Shown one piece after another: positions 9,718 to 18,762 of a stretch of 64,000 nt of DNA; position 1 is the first letter of the stretch, and each line of letters opens with the position of its first letter. The notes beneath the pieces are model-generated. The model saw only the letters and a program-made list of their open reading frames with translations. It was not told where the DNA came from and made no database searches. A program made the translations under genes and the position numbers. Source of the DNA: Iodobacter ciconiae (lineage in GTDB: Bacteria; Pseudomonadota; Gammaproteobacteria; Burkholderiales; Chitinibacteraceae); the NCBI RefSeq assembly GCF_003952345.1, contig NZ_CP034433.1, positions 2,852,001 to 2,916,000 on the forward strand, written 5' to 3'.

Positions 9718-10713
9718 ATGCGCACTTTACTAGCAGCCATTCTGGCACTTACTGTCACTTCTTCCTTCGCGGCCGAAGCGCCGATCGTGATCAAGTTCAG
9801 CCACGTTGTTGCCGTCGATACCCCCAAGGGCAAAGCTGCTGAGTACTTTAAAAAAATCACCGAAGAGCGCACCAAGGGCCGGGTTAAGGTAGAAGTTTAT
9901 CCAAACAGCCAGCTTTACAAAGACAAAGAAGAAATGGAAGCGCTGCAATTGGGCGCAGTACAAATGCTGGCCCCTAGTCTTGCCAAATTTGGCCCTCTGG
10001 GAGTGAAAGAATTCGAGATCTTCGATCTGCCCTATATTTTCGATAGCTATGCCGAAGTAGAAAAAGTAATGAAAGGCCCGATTGGTGCCAAGCTATTTAC
10101 CAAGCTGGAAAGCAAAGGCATTAAGGCGCTGGGCTTCTGGGAAAACGGCTTTAAAAACTTCTCCAGCAACAAACCCATCCGCACCCCGGACGATCTGCGC
10201 GGCATGAAAGTACGGATTCAATCTTCGAAAGTACTGGACGAAGAAATGCGTGCCGTGGGTGCCCTGCCACAGGTTATGGCCTTTTCCGAGGTTTACCAGG
10301 CCCTGCAAACCGGCGTAGTAGACGGCACCGAGCTGGAACCATCCAATCTCTACACCAGCAAAGCCTTTGAAGTGCAAAAACACCTGGCACTGACCAACCA
10401 CGGCTTCCTTGGCTATGCAGTGATCGTCAACAAAACCTTCTGGGAAGGCCTGCCTGCCGATATTCGTGCCACGCTGACCACCGCCATGAATGAATCATCG
10501 GTCTACGCCAACCAGATCGCCAAGCAAGAAACCGATAAAGCATTAACAGCCATCAAGGCCAGTGGCAAAACCACCATCTACACCCCAACTGCCGCCGAGC
10601 GCGCTGCTTTTCGCAAAGCCCTCATCCCCGTCCACCAAAAAATGGCCTCCCGCTTCGGACAAGATTTGCTGAGCGAGATTTACAAAGAAACCGCTTTTAA
10701 ACCGGTTGAGTAA
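9718..10713 (+). CDS. dctP: DctP, TRAP transporter solute-binding protein
   Basis: 331 residues from ATG 9718, with GGAG about eight bases upstream. A signal peptide (MRTLLAAILALTVTSSFAA) is followed by the DctP family start (IVIKFSHVVAVDTPKGKAAEYFK). The TRAP signature is clear: VEVYPNSQLYKD, then RGMKVRIQSSKVLDEEMRAVGA and GVVDGTELEPSNLY, the last two contributing the substrate-carboxylate Arg and specificity residues. It captures C4-dicarboxylate-type acids in the periplasm for DctQM. An upstream in-frame ATG at 9661 would lengthen the signal sequence abnormally. A strong hairpin follows the stop, and the dispersed repeat lies between it and dctQ. Confidence 0.93.
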   Translation: MRTLLAAILALTVTSSFAAEAPIVIKFSHVVAVDTPKGKAAEYFKKITEERTKGRVKVEVYPNSQLYKDKEEMEALQLGAVQMLAPSLAKFGPLGVKEFEIFDLPYIFDSYAEVEKVMKGPIGAKLFTKLESKGIKALGFWENGFKNFSSNKPIRTPDDLRGMKVRIQSSKVLDEEMRAVGALPQVMAFSEVYQALQTGVVDGTELEPSNLYTSKAFEVQKHLALTNHGFLGYAVIVNKTFWEGLPADIRATLTTAMNESSVYANQIAKQETDKALTAIKASGKTTIYTPTAAERAAFRKALIPVHQKMASRFGQDLLSEIYKETAFKPVE

Positions 10714-10749
10714 AGATTTAAGGGGGTATGCAGCGTGGGTATTAAACCT

Positions 10750-10782
10750 TGCCCGCCCTACAACTTCTGCTTCGGGCGGGCA
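10750..10782 (+). terminator. Hairpin after dctP (terminator or attenuator)
   Basis: Perfect 9-bp GC-rich arms TGCCCGCCC / GGGCGGGCA around a 15-base loop, 36 bases after the dctP stop; the nearest T-run (GATTTTT) is 12 bases beyond the stem. In TRAP operons the binding protein is needed in excess over the membrane subunits, so a partial stop or mRNA-stabilising hairpin here would make sense. Confidence 0.6.
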
Positions 10783-10829
10783 CTAATCAATTTGATTTTT
10801 CATTAGTAAACAACGAGATAACGCAATGA

Positions 10830-11090
10830 CCACGCTCACGGCATAGGGCTTAAATCACCCCTTGAAGCACGCCGAAGCGAGGAATAATCGGATCGGGGTT
10901 TCGGAAAAGGGGTAGCGAGGCAGCGAGCGAGCAGCCTTTTTCGCCGAGCCGATTATCCGCAGTGAGGGGCTTTCGTGCTGGTCGGGGCGGCCTTCTTTGC
11001 TTACTTTCTTGGCCGTTCAAGAAAGTGAGTCCCACGCGGGGGATTCCCGCACCTAAATCAAGGTGCCGAAGGCACTAAACAGATCCTTTG
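10830..11090 (+). repeat. Dispersed approximately 250-bp repeat, copy 2
   Basis: Same block order and orientation as copy 1: agggcttaaatc, ccttgaagcacgcc, cttcgtgctggtcgggg, hairpin, gtgccgaaggcacta. The hairpin has a changed sequence but keeps pairing: ACTTTCTTG / CAAGAAAGT around GCCGTT. It lies inside the TRAP operon, between dctP and dctQ. Confidence 0.8.
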
Positions 11091-11143
11091 AATTTACTTA
11101 ACGTGCAGTGCAATAAAAGCCGCGGGTAAACACCCGGCCAACG

Positions 11144-11164
11144 AGGGGCCACAAGCCCCTTTTA
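11144..11164 (+). terminator. Terminator-like hairpin in the dctQ leader
   Basis: AGGGGC / GCCCCT arms with a 5-base loop followed by TTTT, 30 bases before the dctQ start. It could stop read-through from dctP or act as an attenuator. Short stem, so low confidence. Confidence 0.35.
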
Positions 11165-11193
11165 TAAAACCCACCGTCCCTTCGGAGACTTTC

Positions 11194-11799
11194 ATGAAAA
11201 TACTTGATCACCTGGAAGAGTGGCTCATTGCCTCGCTGATGGCGGTGGCGACGCTGGTGATTTTTATCGCCGTCATTCATCGCTACGCCTCCGGGGCCCA
11301 TCTGCCCATCATCCAAAACTGGCTGCTCAGCATCAACCTTTCCTGGGCTCAGGAGCTGTGCATTATTTTATTTGTATGGATGGCTAAATTTGGCGCGGCC
11401 TATGGGGTGCGCGTTGGCATCCACGTGGGTGTGGATGTGATGATTAACCGGTTGGAGCCAAAATATCGCGCCGCCTTTGTCATGCTGGGCCTCTTAGCAG
11501 GGGCGCTGTTCACCGGCATTGTGGCCGTACTTGGCGCGCAGTTTGTCTGGGGAAACGGTGCACACTATGCATTTACTCATGCCTTGGGGATGACAGTGGG
11601 CAATCTCTACGAAGGCCCGACTACGCCGGATCTGGAATGGCCAACCTGGATGGTATACAGCGCCATTCCCCTGGGCACCAGCCTGATGTGTTTCCGGTTT
11701 TTACAAGTAGCCGCAGCTTTTTTGCGCACTGGTGATTTACCTCATTACGACGTGGCCCACGTTGAAGGGTTAGAAGAAGCAGAAGGAAAACCAGCATGA
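11194..11799 (+). CDS. dctQ: DctQ, TRAP transporter small membrane subunit
   Basis: 201 residues with four membrane spans, as expected for DctQ. Family markers are the start LDHLEEWLIASLMAVATLVIF, the central SWAQELCIILFVWMAKFGAAYG and IHVGVDVMINRL. It forms the membrane complex with DctM and docks DctP. Its end overlaps dctM by four bases (ATGA). Longer than minimal DctQ because of an extended loop between spans 3 and 4 (about 120-155). A 480-base gap carrying the dispersed repeat separates it from dctP. Confidence 0.92.
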   Translation: MKILDHLEEWLIASLMAVATLVIFIAVIHRYASGAHLPIIQNWLLSINLSWAQELCIILFVWMAKFGAAYGVRVGIHVGVDVMINRLEPKYRAAFVMLGLLAGALFTGIVAVLGAQFVWGNGAHYAFTHALGMTVGNLYEGPTTPDLEWPTWMVYSAIPLGTSLMCFRFLQVAAAFLRTGDLPHYDVAHVEGLEEAEGKPA

Positions 11800-13169
11800 G
11801 CACCATTTCTGCACCAGAAGCACACTGGTCAATCAAAATACCCGCACTGCTATTCGGATCTTTAGCGATTATCGCCCTCGTTGGCGGCAAAAAAGCCGTG
11901 GTGTTCTGCCTGCTGCTGGCGCTGATGGCCACCGGCATGCCGATCTCTATTGCGCTGGGTCTTACCGTACTCACCTTCTTATTCACCATGACCAATGTGC
12001 CTATCGAATCGGTGGCACTGAAATTGTTCACGGGAATCGAAAAATTTGAAATTATGGCCATTCCATTCTTTATTCTGGCTGGCAATTTCTTAACCCACGG
12101 TGGTGTCGCCCGCCGCATGATCGATTTTGCCACCAGCATGGTGGGCCACTTTCATGGCGGTCTGGGTTTGGCGGGCGTATTAGCCTGTGCATTATTTGCT
12201 GCGGTTTCCGGCTCCAGCCCGGCCACCGTAGTGGCGATTGGTTCCATCCTCTTGCCTGCCATGATTAAGCAGGGATTTCCACGGCAATTTGGCGCAGGGG
12301 TGATTACCACGGCTGGTGCTTTAGGGATTTTGATTCCGCCATCCATTGCCATGGTGATGTTCTCTGTTGCCACCAATACTTCGGTTGGCGCACTATTTAT
12401 GGCGGGAGTTGTACCCGGCCTGATGCTGGCGTTCCTGCTGGGGCTAACCACCTGGTGGCGTGCACGTAAGTTTGGCTATCCGCGCATGCCTAAAGCCACA
12501 ACCGGTGAGCGCTGGTCTGCATTTCGCCGCTCGGTCTGGGGCCTGATGCTGATCGTGCTGGTGCTGGGCGGGATTTACACCGGTATTTTCACCCCCACCG
12601 AAGCCGCCGCCATTGCCGCCGTTTACGCCTTTATCATCGCCGTATTTGTCTACCGCGATTTGCCACTGAGCCGCGTGCCTAAAGTGCTGCTTGATTCCGC
12701 CAGCATGAGCGCCATGCTGCTCTACATCATTACCAATGCCGTACTGTTCTCATTTGTAATGACCAACGAAGGCATCCCGCAGGCCATGGCCGATTGGCTA
12801 CTGGGCATGGGCCTTGGCCCGATTACCTTTTTGCTAGCGGTGAATATTCTGCTGCTCTTGGCCGGTAATGTGATGGAGCCATCGTCCATCATCCTGATCA
12901 TGGCCCCTATCCTGTTCCCTGTTGCTATCAAGCTGGGGATTGATCCAATTCACTTCGGGATTTTAATCACAGTGAATATGGAAGTCGGCATGTGCCATCC
13001 GCCGGTAGGGCTAAATCTTTACGTGGCCTCGGGCATCACCAAAATGGGCATCACCGAGCTCACCATTGCCGTCTGGCCGTGGCTGCTCACCATGCTGGTC
13101 TTTTTGCTGCTGGTAACTTATGTGCCTGCTATTTCACTCTGGCTGCCAAGAGCGATGGGGATGATGTAA
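11796..13169 (+). CDS. dctM: DctM, TRAP transporter large membrane subunit
   Basis: 457 residues, about 12 membrane spans, Na+-driven transport subunit of the TRAP system. Typical motifs: AIPFFILAGNFLTHGGVARRMIDFA, ALFAAVSGSSPATVVAIGSI, and the repeat partner VGMCHPPVGLNLYVASGI near the C-terminus. The start overlaps dctQ by four bases. The N-terminus is about 30 residues longer than usual (SAPEAHWSIKIPALLFGSLA), adding a possible extra span. With DctP and DctQ it imports dicarboxylate-type acids under DctSR control. Confidence 0.93.
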   Translation: MSTISAPEAHWSIKIPALLFGSLAIIALVGGKKAVVFCLLLALMATGMPISIALGLTVLTFLFTMTNVPIESVALKLFTGIEKFEIMAIPFFILAGNFLTHGGVARRMIDFATSMVGHFHGGLGLAGVLACALFAAVSGSSPATVVAIGSILLPAMIKQGFPRQFGAGVITTAGALGILIPPSIAMVMFSVATNTSVGALFMAGVVPGLMLAFLLGLTTWWRARKFGYPRMPKATTGERWSAFRRSVWGLMLIVLVLGGIYTGIFTPTEAAAIAAVYAFIIAVFVYRDLPLSRVPKVLLDSASMSAMLLYIITNAVLFSFVMTNEGIPQAMADWLLGMGLGPITFLLAVNILLLLAGNVMEPSSIILIMAPILFPVAIKLGIDPIHFGILITVNMEVGMCHPPVGLNLYVASGITKMGITELTIAVWPWLLTMLVFLLLVTYVPAISLWLPRAMGMM

Positions 13170-13192
13170 GCCCTTACTGATGTTCAAACTAC

Positions 13193-13229
13193 ACAGGCCC
13201 CAGCCTCATTGATAGCGGCTGGGGCCTGT
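13193..13229 (+). terminator. Rho-independent terminator after dctM
   Basis: Perfect 13-bp arms ACAGGCCCCAGCC / GGCTGGGGCCTGT with an 11-base loop, 23 bases after the dctM stop, followed by gttagtttt. It ends the TRAP transcript and isolates it from hisD. Confidence 0.8.
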
Positions 13230-13550
13230 GTTAGTTTTGATCCCCCTTGCCAAAAACGCTCAAATCAGCAAAACCGCCGCCATTGACTGGGTACAAAATA
13301 CCGACAGCCCGAATGACGGGCTGATTGAAACCGGTAAAAATCGGGTGGATGTGCTATTTAAGCAGGGGCTAAATAACCGGCAAATCAAGGTAATACGCTG
13401 CACAAAAACAAACACACGAAATGCTTTTCGGCTTGTTCGTATGTGTTCTCCATATTCTTAAAGAGTAGGTTTTACTGCTGAATATCACTGTAAGTCCGGC
13501 AGGCGGCTAGTTGGGTATAATCGTCCCACGATAGATTTTTGGACTCTGCC
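13230..13550. other. Region before hisD, no convincing gene; hisD promoter expected here
   Basis: About 320 bases. A 77-codon frame (13228-13461) contains a stretch like FKQGLNNRQIK that faintly recalls LuxR helix-turn-helix sequence, but the rest is unlike any family and no ribosome site is seen; perhaps a gene fragment. A hairpin CAGCCCG-AATGA-CGGGCTG lies near 13305-13323. TATAAT at 13516-13521 is a reasonable -10 for hisD; no clear -35 is seen at the right distance. Confidence 0.4.
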
Positions 13551-14846
13551 ATGTTGCGTCGCCTTGATTCTCGTTCTGCTGATTTTCAATCACAACTCGC
13601 CGCCCTGCTGGCTTTTGAAACCTCGCAAGACCCAGATGTGGATGCCCGGGTTGCGGCCATTCTTGACGATGTAAAAGCACGCGGTGATACGGCCGTGGTG
13701 GAATACACCCAGCGCTTTGACGGCGTGGCCGCGCAAACCATGGCCGGACTAGAGCTGACTCAGGCGGAGCTGAAAGCCGCTTTCGAGCGCCTGCCCGATG
13801 TGCAAAGAGATGCCCTGGTGGCCGCAGCAGAGCGGGTGCGCAAATATCACGAACACCAGAAAATGGCGTCCTGGCAATACACCGATGAAGATGGCACGGT
13901 GCTGGGCCAGCAGGTCACGGCGCTCGATAGAGTCGGGATTTATGTACCGGGTGGTAAGGCCAGCTATCCATCGTCGGTATTAATGAATGCCATTCCCGCC
14001 CATGTGGCCGGTGTGGCCGAAATTATCATGGTGGTGCCCACGCCACGCGGCGAACGCAACGATCTGGTCCTGGCCGCAGCCTTCGTGGCCGGTGTAAGCC
14101 GGGCATTCTGCATTGGTGGCGCTCAAGCCGTGGGCGCGCTGGCTTTTGGTACCCAAACCGTGCCCGCTGTGGATAAAATTACCGGCCCCGGCAACGCCTA
14201 TGTGGCCGCCGCCAAGCGCCGTGTATTTGGCATTGTCGGCATTGATATGGTGGCTGGCCCGTCCGAGATTTTGGTGATTTGCGATGGCACTACCGACCCG
14301 GACTGGATTGCGATGGATTTATTCAGCCAGGCCGAGCACGATGAAATCGCCCAGGCGATTCTGCTTTGCCCGGATGAGAATTTCATTGGGCAAGTGGCTG
14401 CAAGCATCGAAAAGCTACTCCCCAGCATGCCACGCCAGGAAATTATTCGCGCCTCCCTCACTGACCGTGGAGCTTTAATCACGGTAAAGGATCTGCACGA
14501 AGCCTGCAAAATTGCCAATTATATTGCGCCGGAGCACCTGGAATTATCTATTGCTACCCCAGAAGTCTACCTACCTGAGCTACATCACGCAGGTGCAATC
14601 TTTATCGGCAAGTTCACCAGCGAGTCTTTAGGCGACTATTGCGCCGGGCCAAATCATGTTTTACCCACCGCCCGTACCGCCCGTTTTGCCAGCCCGCTGG
14701 GCGTTTATGACTTCCAAAAACGCACCAGCATCATCCAGGTTTCAGAAGCCGGCAGCCAGAAACTGGGCCGCATCGCCAGCACCCTCGCCCACGGCGAAGG
14801 GCTCACCGCCCATGCACGATCAGCGGAATATCGTTTGAAGGATTGA
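13551..14846 (+). CDS. hisD: HisD, histidinol dehydrogenase
   Basis: 431 residues from ATG 13551; the in-frame TTG 12 bases upstream is less likely. HisD oxidises L-histidinol to histidine in two NAD-dependent steps with a bound Zn2+. The family blocks are present: [53 protein letters not shown], and [10 protein letters not shown] with zinc-binding Gln and His. The catalytic Glu-His pair (PEHLEL) and [10 protein letters not shown] follow. It stands alone here, with a promoter-like region and a terminator upstream, although in relatives it follows hisG and precedes hisC. Confidence 0.97.
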   Translation: MLRRLDSRSADFQSQLAALLAFETSQDPDVDARVAAILDDVKARGDTAVVEYTQRFDGVAAQTMAGLELTQAELKAAFERLPDVQRDALVAAAERVRKYHEHQKMASWQYTDEDGTVLGQQVTALDRVGIYVPGGKASYPSSVLMNAIPAHVAGVAEIIMVVPTPRGERNDLVLAAAFVAGVSRAFCIGGAQAVGALAFGTQTVPAVDKITGPGNAYVAAAKRRVFGIVGIDMVAGPSEILVICDGTTDPDWIAMDLFSQAEHDEIAQAILLCPDENFIGQVAASIEKLLPSMPRQEIIRASLTDRGALITVKDLHEACKIANYIAPEHLELSIATPEVYLPELHHAGAIFIGKFTSESLGDYCAGPNHVLPTARTARFASPLGVYDFQKRTSIIQVSEAGSQKLGRIASTLAHGEGLTAHARSAEYRLKD

Positions 14847-14854
14847 TGAGTGAG

Positions 14855-14885
14855 CAAGCTACGGCGGAAAACCTGCCGTAGCTTG
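14855..14885 (+). terminator. Hairpin after hisD
   Basis: Perfect 11-bp arms CAAGCTACGGC / GCCGTAGCTTG with a 9-base loop, nine bases after the hisD stop. There is no T-run, so it may be a factor-dependent stop or a 3'-stabilising hairpin. It marks hisD as the last gene of its transcript. Confidence 0.5.
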
Positions 14886-14892
14886 AAGCTGA

Positions 14893-14925
14893 AAACCCAA
14901 ATCTTGAAACACGGAGAACACGGAG
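14893..14925. repeat. Short dispersed repeat 'aacacggagaacacgg', copy a
   Basis: aaacccaaatcttgaa followed by acacggagaacacggag. The inverted copy at 20518-20552 matches almost base for base, and 16211-16232 is a shorter, diverged relative. No coding potential. Confidence 0.65.
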
Positions 14926-15002
14926 GAAAGCTTTTAGAGTTGAGCTATTTTTTTGAATTTTTGAGTATTTTTAAACTCAGCAATCTAAATTTTCTTCGCT
15001 AC

Positions 15003-15266
15003 TCATCGCACAGGGCTTAAATCCTCCCCTTGAAACACGCAAGCTCCGAACAAGCGGGCGAGGTTGCTTTGATCCTGTTTGAGCGAAGCGAGTCCCGCAG
15101 CCGCCGCTGTCCGCAGATGAGGGGCCTTCGTGTTTCGTGGGGTCGCCTTCTTTGCTTACTTTCTTGGCGAAGCAAAGAAACAAAGAAAGGAAGGAAGGAA
15201 GGAAGGCCCCGCAGTGGCTACCGCTCCTAAACCAACGTGCCGAGGGCACTAGAAATAGGCTTTTGC
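15003..15266 (+). repeat. Dispersed approximately 250-bp repeat, copy 3
   Basis: Same orientation and block order as copies 1 and 2: agggcttaaatc, ccttgaaacacgc, cttcgtgtttcgtggggtcgcc, hairpin ACTTTCTTGGCGAAGCAAAG, then gtgccgagggcacta. It contains an AAGG tetranucleotide run (five units, about 15187-15206), a possible slippage tract. It lies between hisD and the LuxR-type gene; the whole 14847-15414 interval holds no gene. Confidence 0.75.
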
Positions 15267-15414
15267 ATCACTTCGCGCTAATTAAATAAAGCCCACCACA
15301 CAAAAACTCAAACCCTCCCCCTGCAACGCAACATTCAATCCCCCATGTTCACAACAGCTAAGCTAAAATGAATCCCACCAATACCGTGTGCCTTCATCAC
15401 TTTCAAGCAAAAGA

Positions 15415-16197
15415 ATGACCACTGACCAGACCAAACAATTAATTGAACAACTTGAAATGAAAATCAGCTCATTTCAATATGTACTCGCCTATCGCAATAT
15501 TTTTGTGATTAGCTTTTTCAGCTCGGGTGAGATTCTGGATCATAATTACCCTTCGCACGAAACAGCCACCCAGCTTGACCATTTCAGCTTCCTGATCGGG
15601 CAGGATAATCTGGCGGCAATTAAAGCGCTGATTAAAACCTCGGTTAGCGGCTCGGACGGCTGGAAATTTTTTAACCGTAATTTAAAACTTCATTTATTCC
15701 GTGTTAATCAAAGCCTTTGGCATGTCGAAGTTGGCTCTTTAGAAGAAGAAAACGACGCTCATTACCCTAATCCCGATTTTGCAAAATTCTATAGCCTGAC
15801 TGAAACGCTAACCGAATTCAGAGAATGGCAGGATAGTGGCGAAATTGACGAAGTATTAGAGCGCATCCGCAGCCAGCATTTACCGCAAATACGGCAGGTC
15901 AAAGCGACTATTTCCGATCCAATTCTGATTATGTGCCTCGATTTAATCGAAGGTATTGTGGCATCAGCAGTAAATGATAATGGCGAAATTGATACCAGCT
16001 TATATGCCCTGCTCACGCCTTCCGAAGTGCAAGTCGCCAAATTTATTAAAGTGGGAATGTCGACCAAAGAAATCGCCCAAAGCTTAAGCGTAGCCTCTAA
16101 AACAGTTGAAAATCATAGAAATAGTTTAAGGAATAAACTGGGCATTACCAACAAAGGGATTAATCTGCGTAATTATTTAATTAGTTTATCTTCCTAA
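15415..16197 (+). CDS. LuxR-type transcription regulator, orphan
   Basis: 260 residues from ATG 15415 (a GTG at 15388 is possible). The C-terminal approximately 60 residues are a LuxR/GerE helix-turn-helix: LTPSEVQVAKFIKVGMSTKE, then IAQSLSVASKTVENHRNSLR. The N-terminal about 195 residues match no sensor family that could be recognised by eye; the aromatic- and acid-rich stretch at about 20-130 may be a PAS-like fold. It stands alone between hisD and a convergent chitin-binding gene, so it may control the neighbouring carbohydrate block; that is inference from position only. Confidence 0.75.
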   Translation: MTTDQTKQLIEQLEMKISSFQYVLAYRNIFVISFFSSGEILDHNYPSHETATQLDHFSFLIGQDNLAAIKALIKTSVSGSDGWKFFNRNLKLHLFRVNQSLWHVEVGSLEEENDAHYPNPDFAKFYSLTETLTEFREWQDSGEIDEVLERIRSQHLPQIRQVKATISDPILIMCLDLIEGIVASAVNDNGEIDTSLYALLTPSEVQVAKFIKVGMSTKEIAQSLSVASKTVENHRNSLRNKLGITNKGINLRNYLISLSS

Positions 16198-16210
16198 TAA
16201 AACCTAAATT

Positions 16211-16232
16211 TTCAAACACAGAAAACACGAAG
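16211..16232. repeat. Short dispersed repeat, diverged copy
   Basis: ttcaaacacagaaaacacga, a weaker match to the 14893 and 20518 copies. Low-complexity A/C/G content means chance similarity cannot be ruled out. Confidence 0.3.
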
Positions 16233-16300
16233 TTTCACTGAAAAAACCAAGAAAGTTAAACTATTTATATTGAAGAATTTTTTCCAACAGCAATCATCGC

Positions 16301-16334
16301 AAGCCCTGCCACCAATTGACGGCAGGGCTTTTTA
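16301..16334 (+). terminator. Terminator between the LuxR-type gene and the chitin-binding gene
   Basis: Perfect 10-bp arms AAGCCCTGCC / GGCAGGGCTT with a 10-base loop, followed by TTT on the plus strand. It fits the end of the LuxR-type transcript; on the minus strand the T-run is missing. Confidence 0.75.
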
Positions 16335-16355
16335 CTCACACGTTAGCAACGATGC

Positions 16356-18566
16356 TTATTGGCAAGCTGCGCCTTTAGTCCATACATCGTTAGTACCTGG
16401 CTCATTGCCCTGAGTCCACCATTTATTGGTGTACTCGAAGCCCTTGTGTGAAACCTTGGTGCCACCAGCTGCATAAACCTGTGTGGCAGACCATGCAGCA
16501 GCAGCGCAGGTGTTGATGCTGCCAGCTTCAAAACTTACAGCAACACTGCGCGGGCCAGTGACATTCACCAGGGTAAATGAGCTACTGATAGCCTGAGCTA
16601 CACCATCTACGGTAATGCTCTTGATTTTGTAGTTAGCATTTGGAGTGATGGTAAAGACCTGATTGGTTTTTTCACGCACCTGCACCACACCCGACGGGGA
16701 AATTACACCGCCTGTACCTGCCGAAGCCGTTACAGAAAAGTAAACCGCAGTCGATGGGTCATCAATCTTCATATCGCTGTAATTGCCGGTTACACCGTAG
16801 AAATTCTTAGCCGACAGATCAGAAATCTTAGTATTAAGTAAGCGCAGTGCCTTGGTATCCCCACCATTAGAAGCAGGGTTTAGGGTAAGCACAACATCCG
16901 CCCCATCTTGCTTTAAAGCCAGAGCAGCGAATGCATACTGAAATGCAGCCAGGTTAACCGTAGTATTGGCGGCCTTGAAGTAATCAACACTCTTTGTCTG
17001 ACTCCAGCCCCATGAAGTTGGGTTCAGTAACACAGTGTACTCAAGTGCAAAATAGCTGCCTGCCATATTACTAAACATTTCCGGAGTAACCTGAGCGCGG
17101 GTGACACCAGGCAACTCGATCCAGGAATAGATTCCACCATCTGCAGCTTGCGTTCCTACGAACAGGCTGCCATTGTCCTGAAATATTTTCAGGTGCTTAA
17201 AGCCAAGACCTGCAGTCCCCTGAATCTGATCCAGGGCAGGGTTAAAGCCCGTCGCAACCTGTTTACCCGACCATGCCAGTTTATATACAGAAGAAACCGC
17301 AATAACCGCAGCAGGGTTTGCTTTAACTGCAGCAGCAGAGACCTTTTCCAGCAAAACAGACTGACCGGCAAACTGCAGCAATGCACCGCCAGTACTATCT
17401 GTAACGGCTAAAGTTGCCAGCGGATTAGTACCCGTCCAATTGCGTAATACAATTTTATCGTTACCCACCACAAAATCTTTTACTGTGGTTGTGCCACCAG
17501 GAAACTGGCTAAGATAAATAGTATTTTTGCCACCACCGGTATAAACCGTGTCATTACCCAGCCCTGCTGACAAAACCTCATCCAGAGGGCCGCCGCTAAT
17601 AGTGTCGTCACTCGGGGTATCAATTTGCGTATCGTAATTACCAAATTTGTGGATATATGTTGTGACGCAAGTACCTTGCTCGTCGCAAGCCACTTTATTG
17701 GTAATTAATAAATCTGCAGCTCCCCAGGCTCCACCCAAGTGAGCTGCAGCTAATAAGCCGGACATGGTGGCCTGAATAGTAATCGGATTACCGTTTTCAT
17801 CTTTTCCTGGCCAGGTTTTAGCTAAAGCCTGAGCCCAGGTAATATTTGCAGCGGCTAATTTTTCTGACATCACACCATAATTAAAACGCATGGCATCACG
17901 AATTACATACTCTTGTTTTGCAGGTACTTTTAAATCTGCAAAGCTATTCACGCCATTTCGGCCAGAGAAAGTACCTTCCCATCGATTATTATGCGTGCCG
18001 CGAACTTTATTACCGCCAGAGCCTGGAATCTCGATACTGGCTTCGGTCACGCCATTTGCCCAGGTTGAATCAGGTGCAAAAATATAAAACTTATCTAAAT
18101 TTTCTGTGACAGAAACATATTTTACCGGCGAGTAATAACCGGTATCAATCATTAATGCTTCACCAAGCTGATAACCAATAAAACCCCATGCATTAAGCGA
18201 GCTGTATTGCATGGTTTTAAACATTGCAGCCTGATCAGCTGCATTTGGGTCATAAATAGTATTCAAACCCAATTTGGTAAAATATTGATTGACCGTAGTC
18301 GGCTCAATAATCAGGCTACCCGTGGCCGGATCACGGACTGGCAAACCAGGACTGACCACTTTGGCATAGCGCAGAATAGGAGAATTAAAGTTCTGTTTAT
18401 AAAAATCAGCTTTAGCCGGATCAATACCCGATTCAAAAGCACGCATATTATCAAGGAAATCCTGGAAAGACCCCTTTGTTGCAGCAGGTGCGGCAACTGC
18501 AACCATGGGTACAGAAACTAATAAACTAGCTAAAATGGTTAAGCGATGCTTCATTGAATTTTTCAT
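16356..18566 (-). CDS. Secreted multidomain chitin-binding protein
   Basis: 736 residues with a signal peptide (about 1-26). Residues about 30-310 are an unassigned globular region; FESGID near its start and MSGLLAAAHLGGAWGA near its end recall lysozyme-like peptidoglycan or chitin hydrolases, but this is only suggestive. Residues about 315-400 contain RTX/M10-C-like text (SAGLGNDTVYTGGG, VKDFVVGNDKIVL), expected to bind Ca2+. Residues about 610-680 look like an InlB-B/bacterial repeat domain (ITPNANYKIKSITVDG). The last 48 residues are a type 3 chitin-binding domain (CBM5/12) with AWSATQVYAAGGTKVSHKG and aromatic FEYTNKWWTQG. It lies beside a GH3 hexosaminidase and a sugar importer, which suggests work on chitin or another GlcNAc polymer. 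Confidence 0.75.
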   Translation of the reverse strand: MKNSMKHRLTILASLLVSVPMVAVAAPAATKGSFQDFLDNMRAFESGIDPAKADFYKQNFNSPILRYAKVVSPGLPVRDPATGSLIIEPTTVNQYFTKLGLNTIYDPNAADQAAMFKTMQYSSLNAWGFIGYQLGEALMIDTGYYSPVKYVSVTENLDKFYIFAPDSTWANGVTEASIEIPGSGGNKVRGTHNNRWEGTFSGRNGVNSFADLKVPAKQEYVIRDAMRFNYGVMSEKLAAANITWAQALAKTWPGKDENGNPITIQATMSGLLAAAHLGGAWGAADLLITNKVACDEQGTCVTTYIHKFGNYDTQIDTPSDDTISGGPLDEVLSAGLGNDTVYTGGGKNTIYLSQFPGGTTTVKDFVVGNDKIVLRNWTGTNPLATLAVTDSTGGALLQFAGQSVLLEKVSAAAVKANPAAVIAVSSVYKLAWSGKQVATGFNPALDQIQGTAGLGFKHLKIFQDNGSLFVGTQAADGGIYSWIELPGVTRAQVTPEMFSNMAGSYFALEYTVLLNPTSWGWSQTKSVDYFKAANTTVNLAAFQYAFAALALKQDGADVVLTLNPASNGGDTKALRLLNTKISDLSAKNFYGVTGNYSDMKIDDPSTAVYFSVTASAGTGGVISPSGVVQVREKTNQVFTITPNANYKIKSITVDGVAQAISSSFTLVNVTGPRSVAVSFEAGSINTCAAAAWSATQVYAAGGTKVSHKGFEYTNKWWTQGNEPGTNDVWTKGAACQ

Positions 18567-18762
18567 TCGTCTCTCTATTTAGGATAGATGCCATTTAAAA
18601 AGCAAAAATTCTTTATATTTTTTGAAAAATCTAATACGCAAATCCAAAATCAGGTTTATTTAATTTATGCACCTCCTTTGATAAAGAAATAAATAATTAA
18701 GCCCCACTTATTATGACTATCACCCCCGCATTACTTTGCCGGGGAGAACACATCCCAATAAA

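Noticed and set aside
13228..13461. 77-codon frame before hisD
   Set aside because: No ribosome site or recognisable family; starts inside the terminator stem. Could be a fragment, so only mentioned in the region entry.
15187..15206. AAGG tetranucleotide run as a phase-variation switch
   Set aside because: It lies inside a non-coding repeat with no gene frame or promoter spacing that it could switch; noted only within the repeat entry.
18720..18745. Terminator at the GH3 gene end (ccccggca...tgcggggg)
   Set aside because: The stem is interrupted by a G-G mismatch and lacks a T-run, so it was not annotated.
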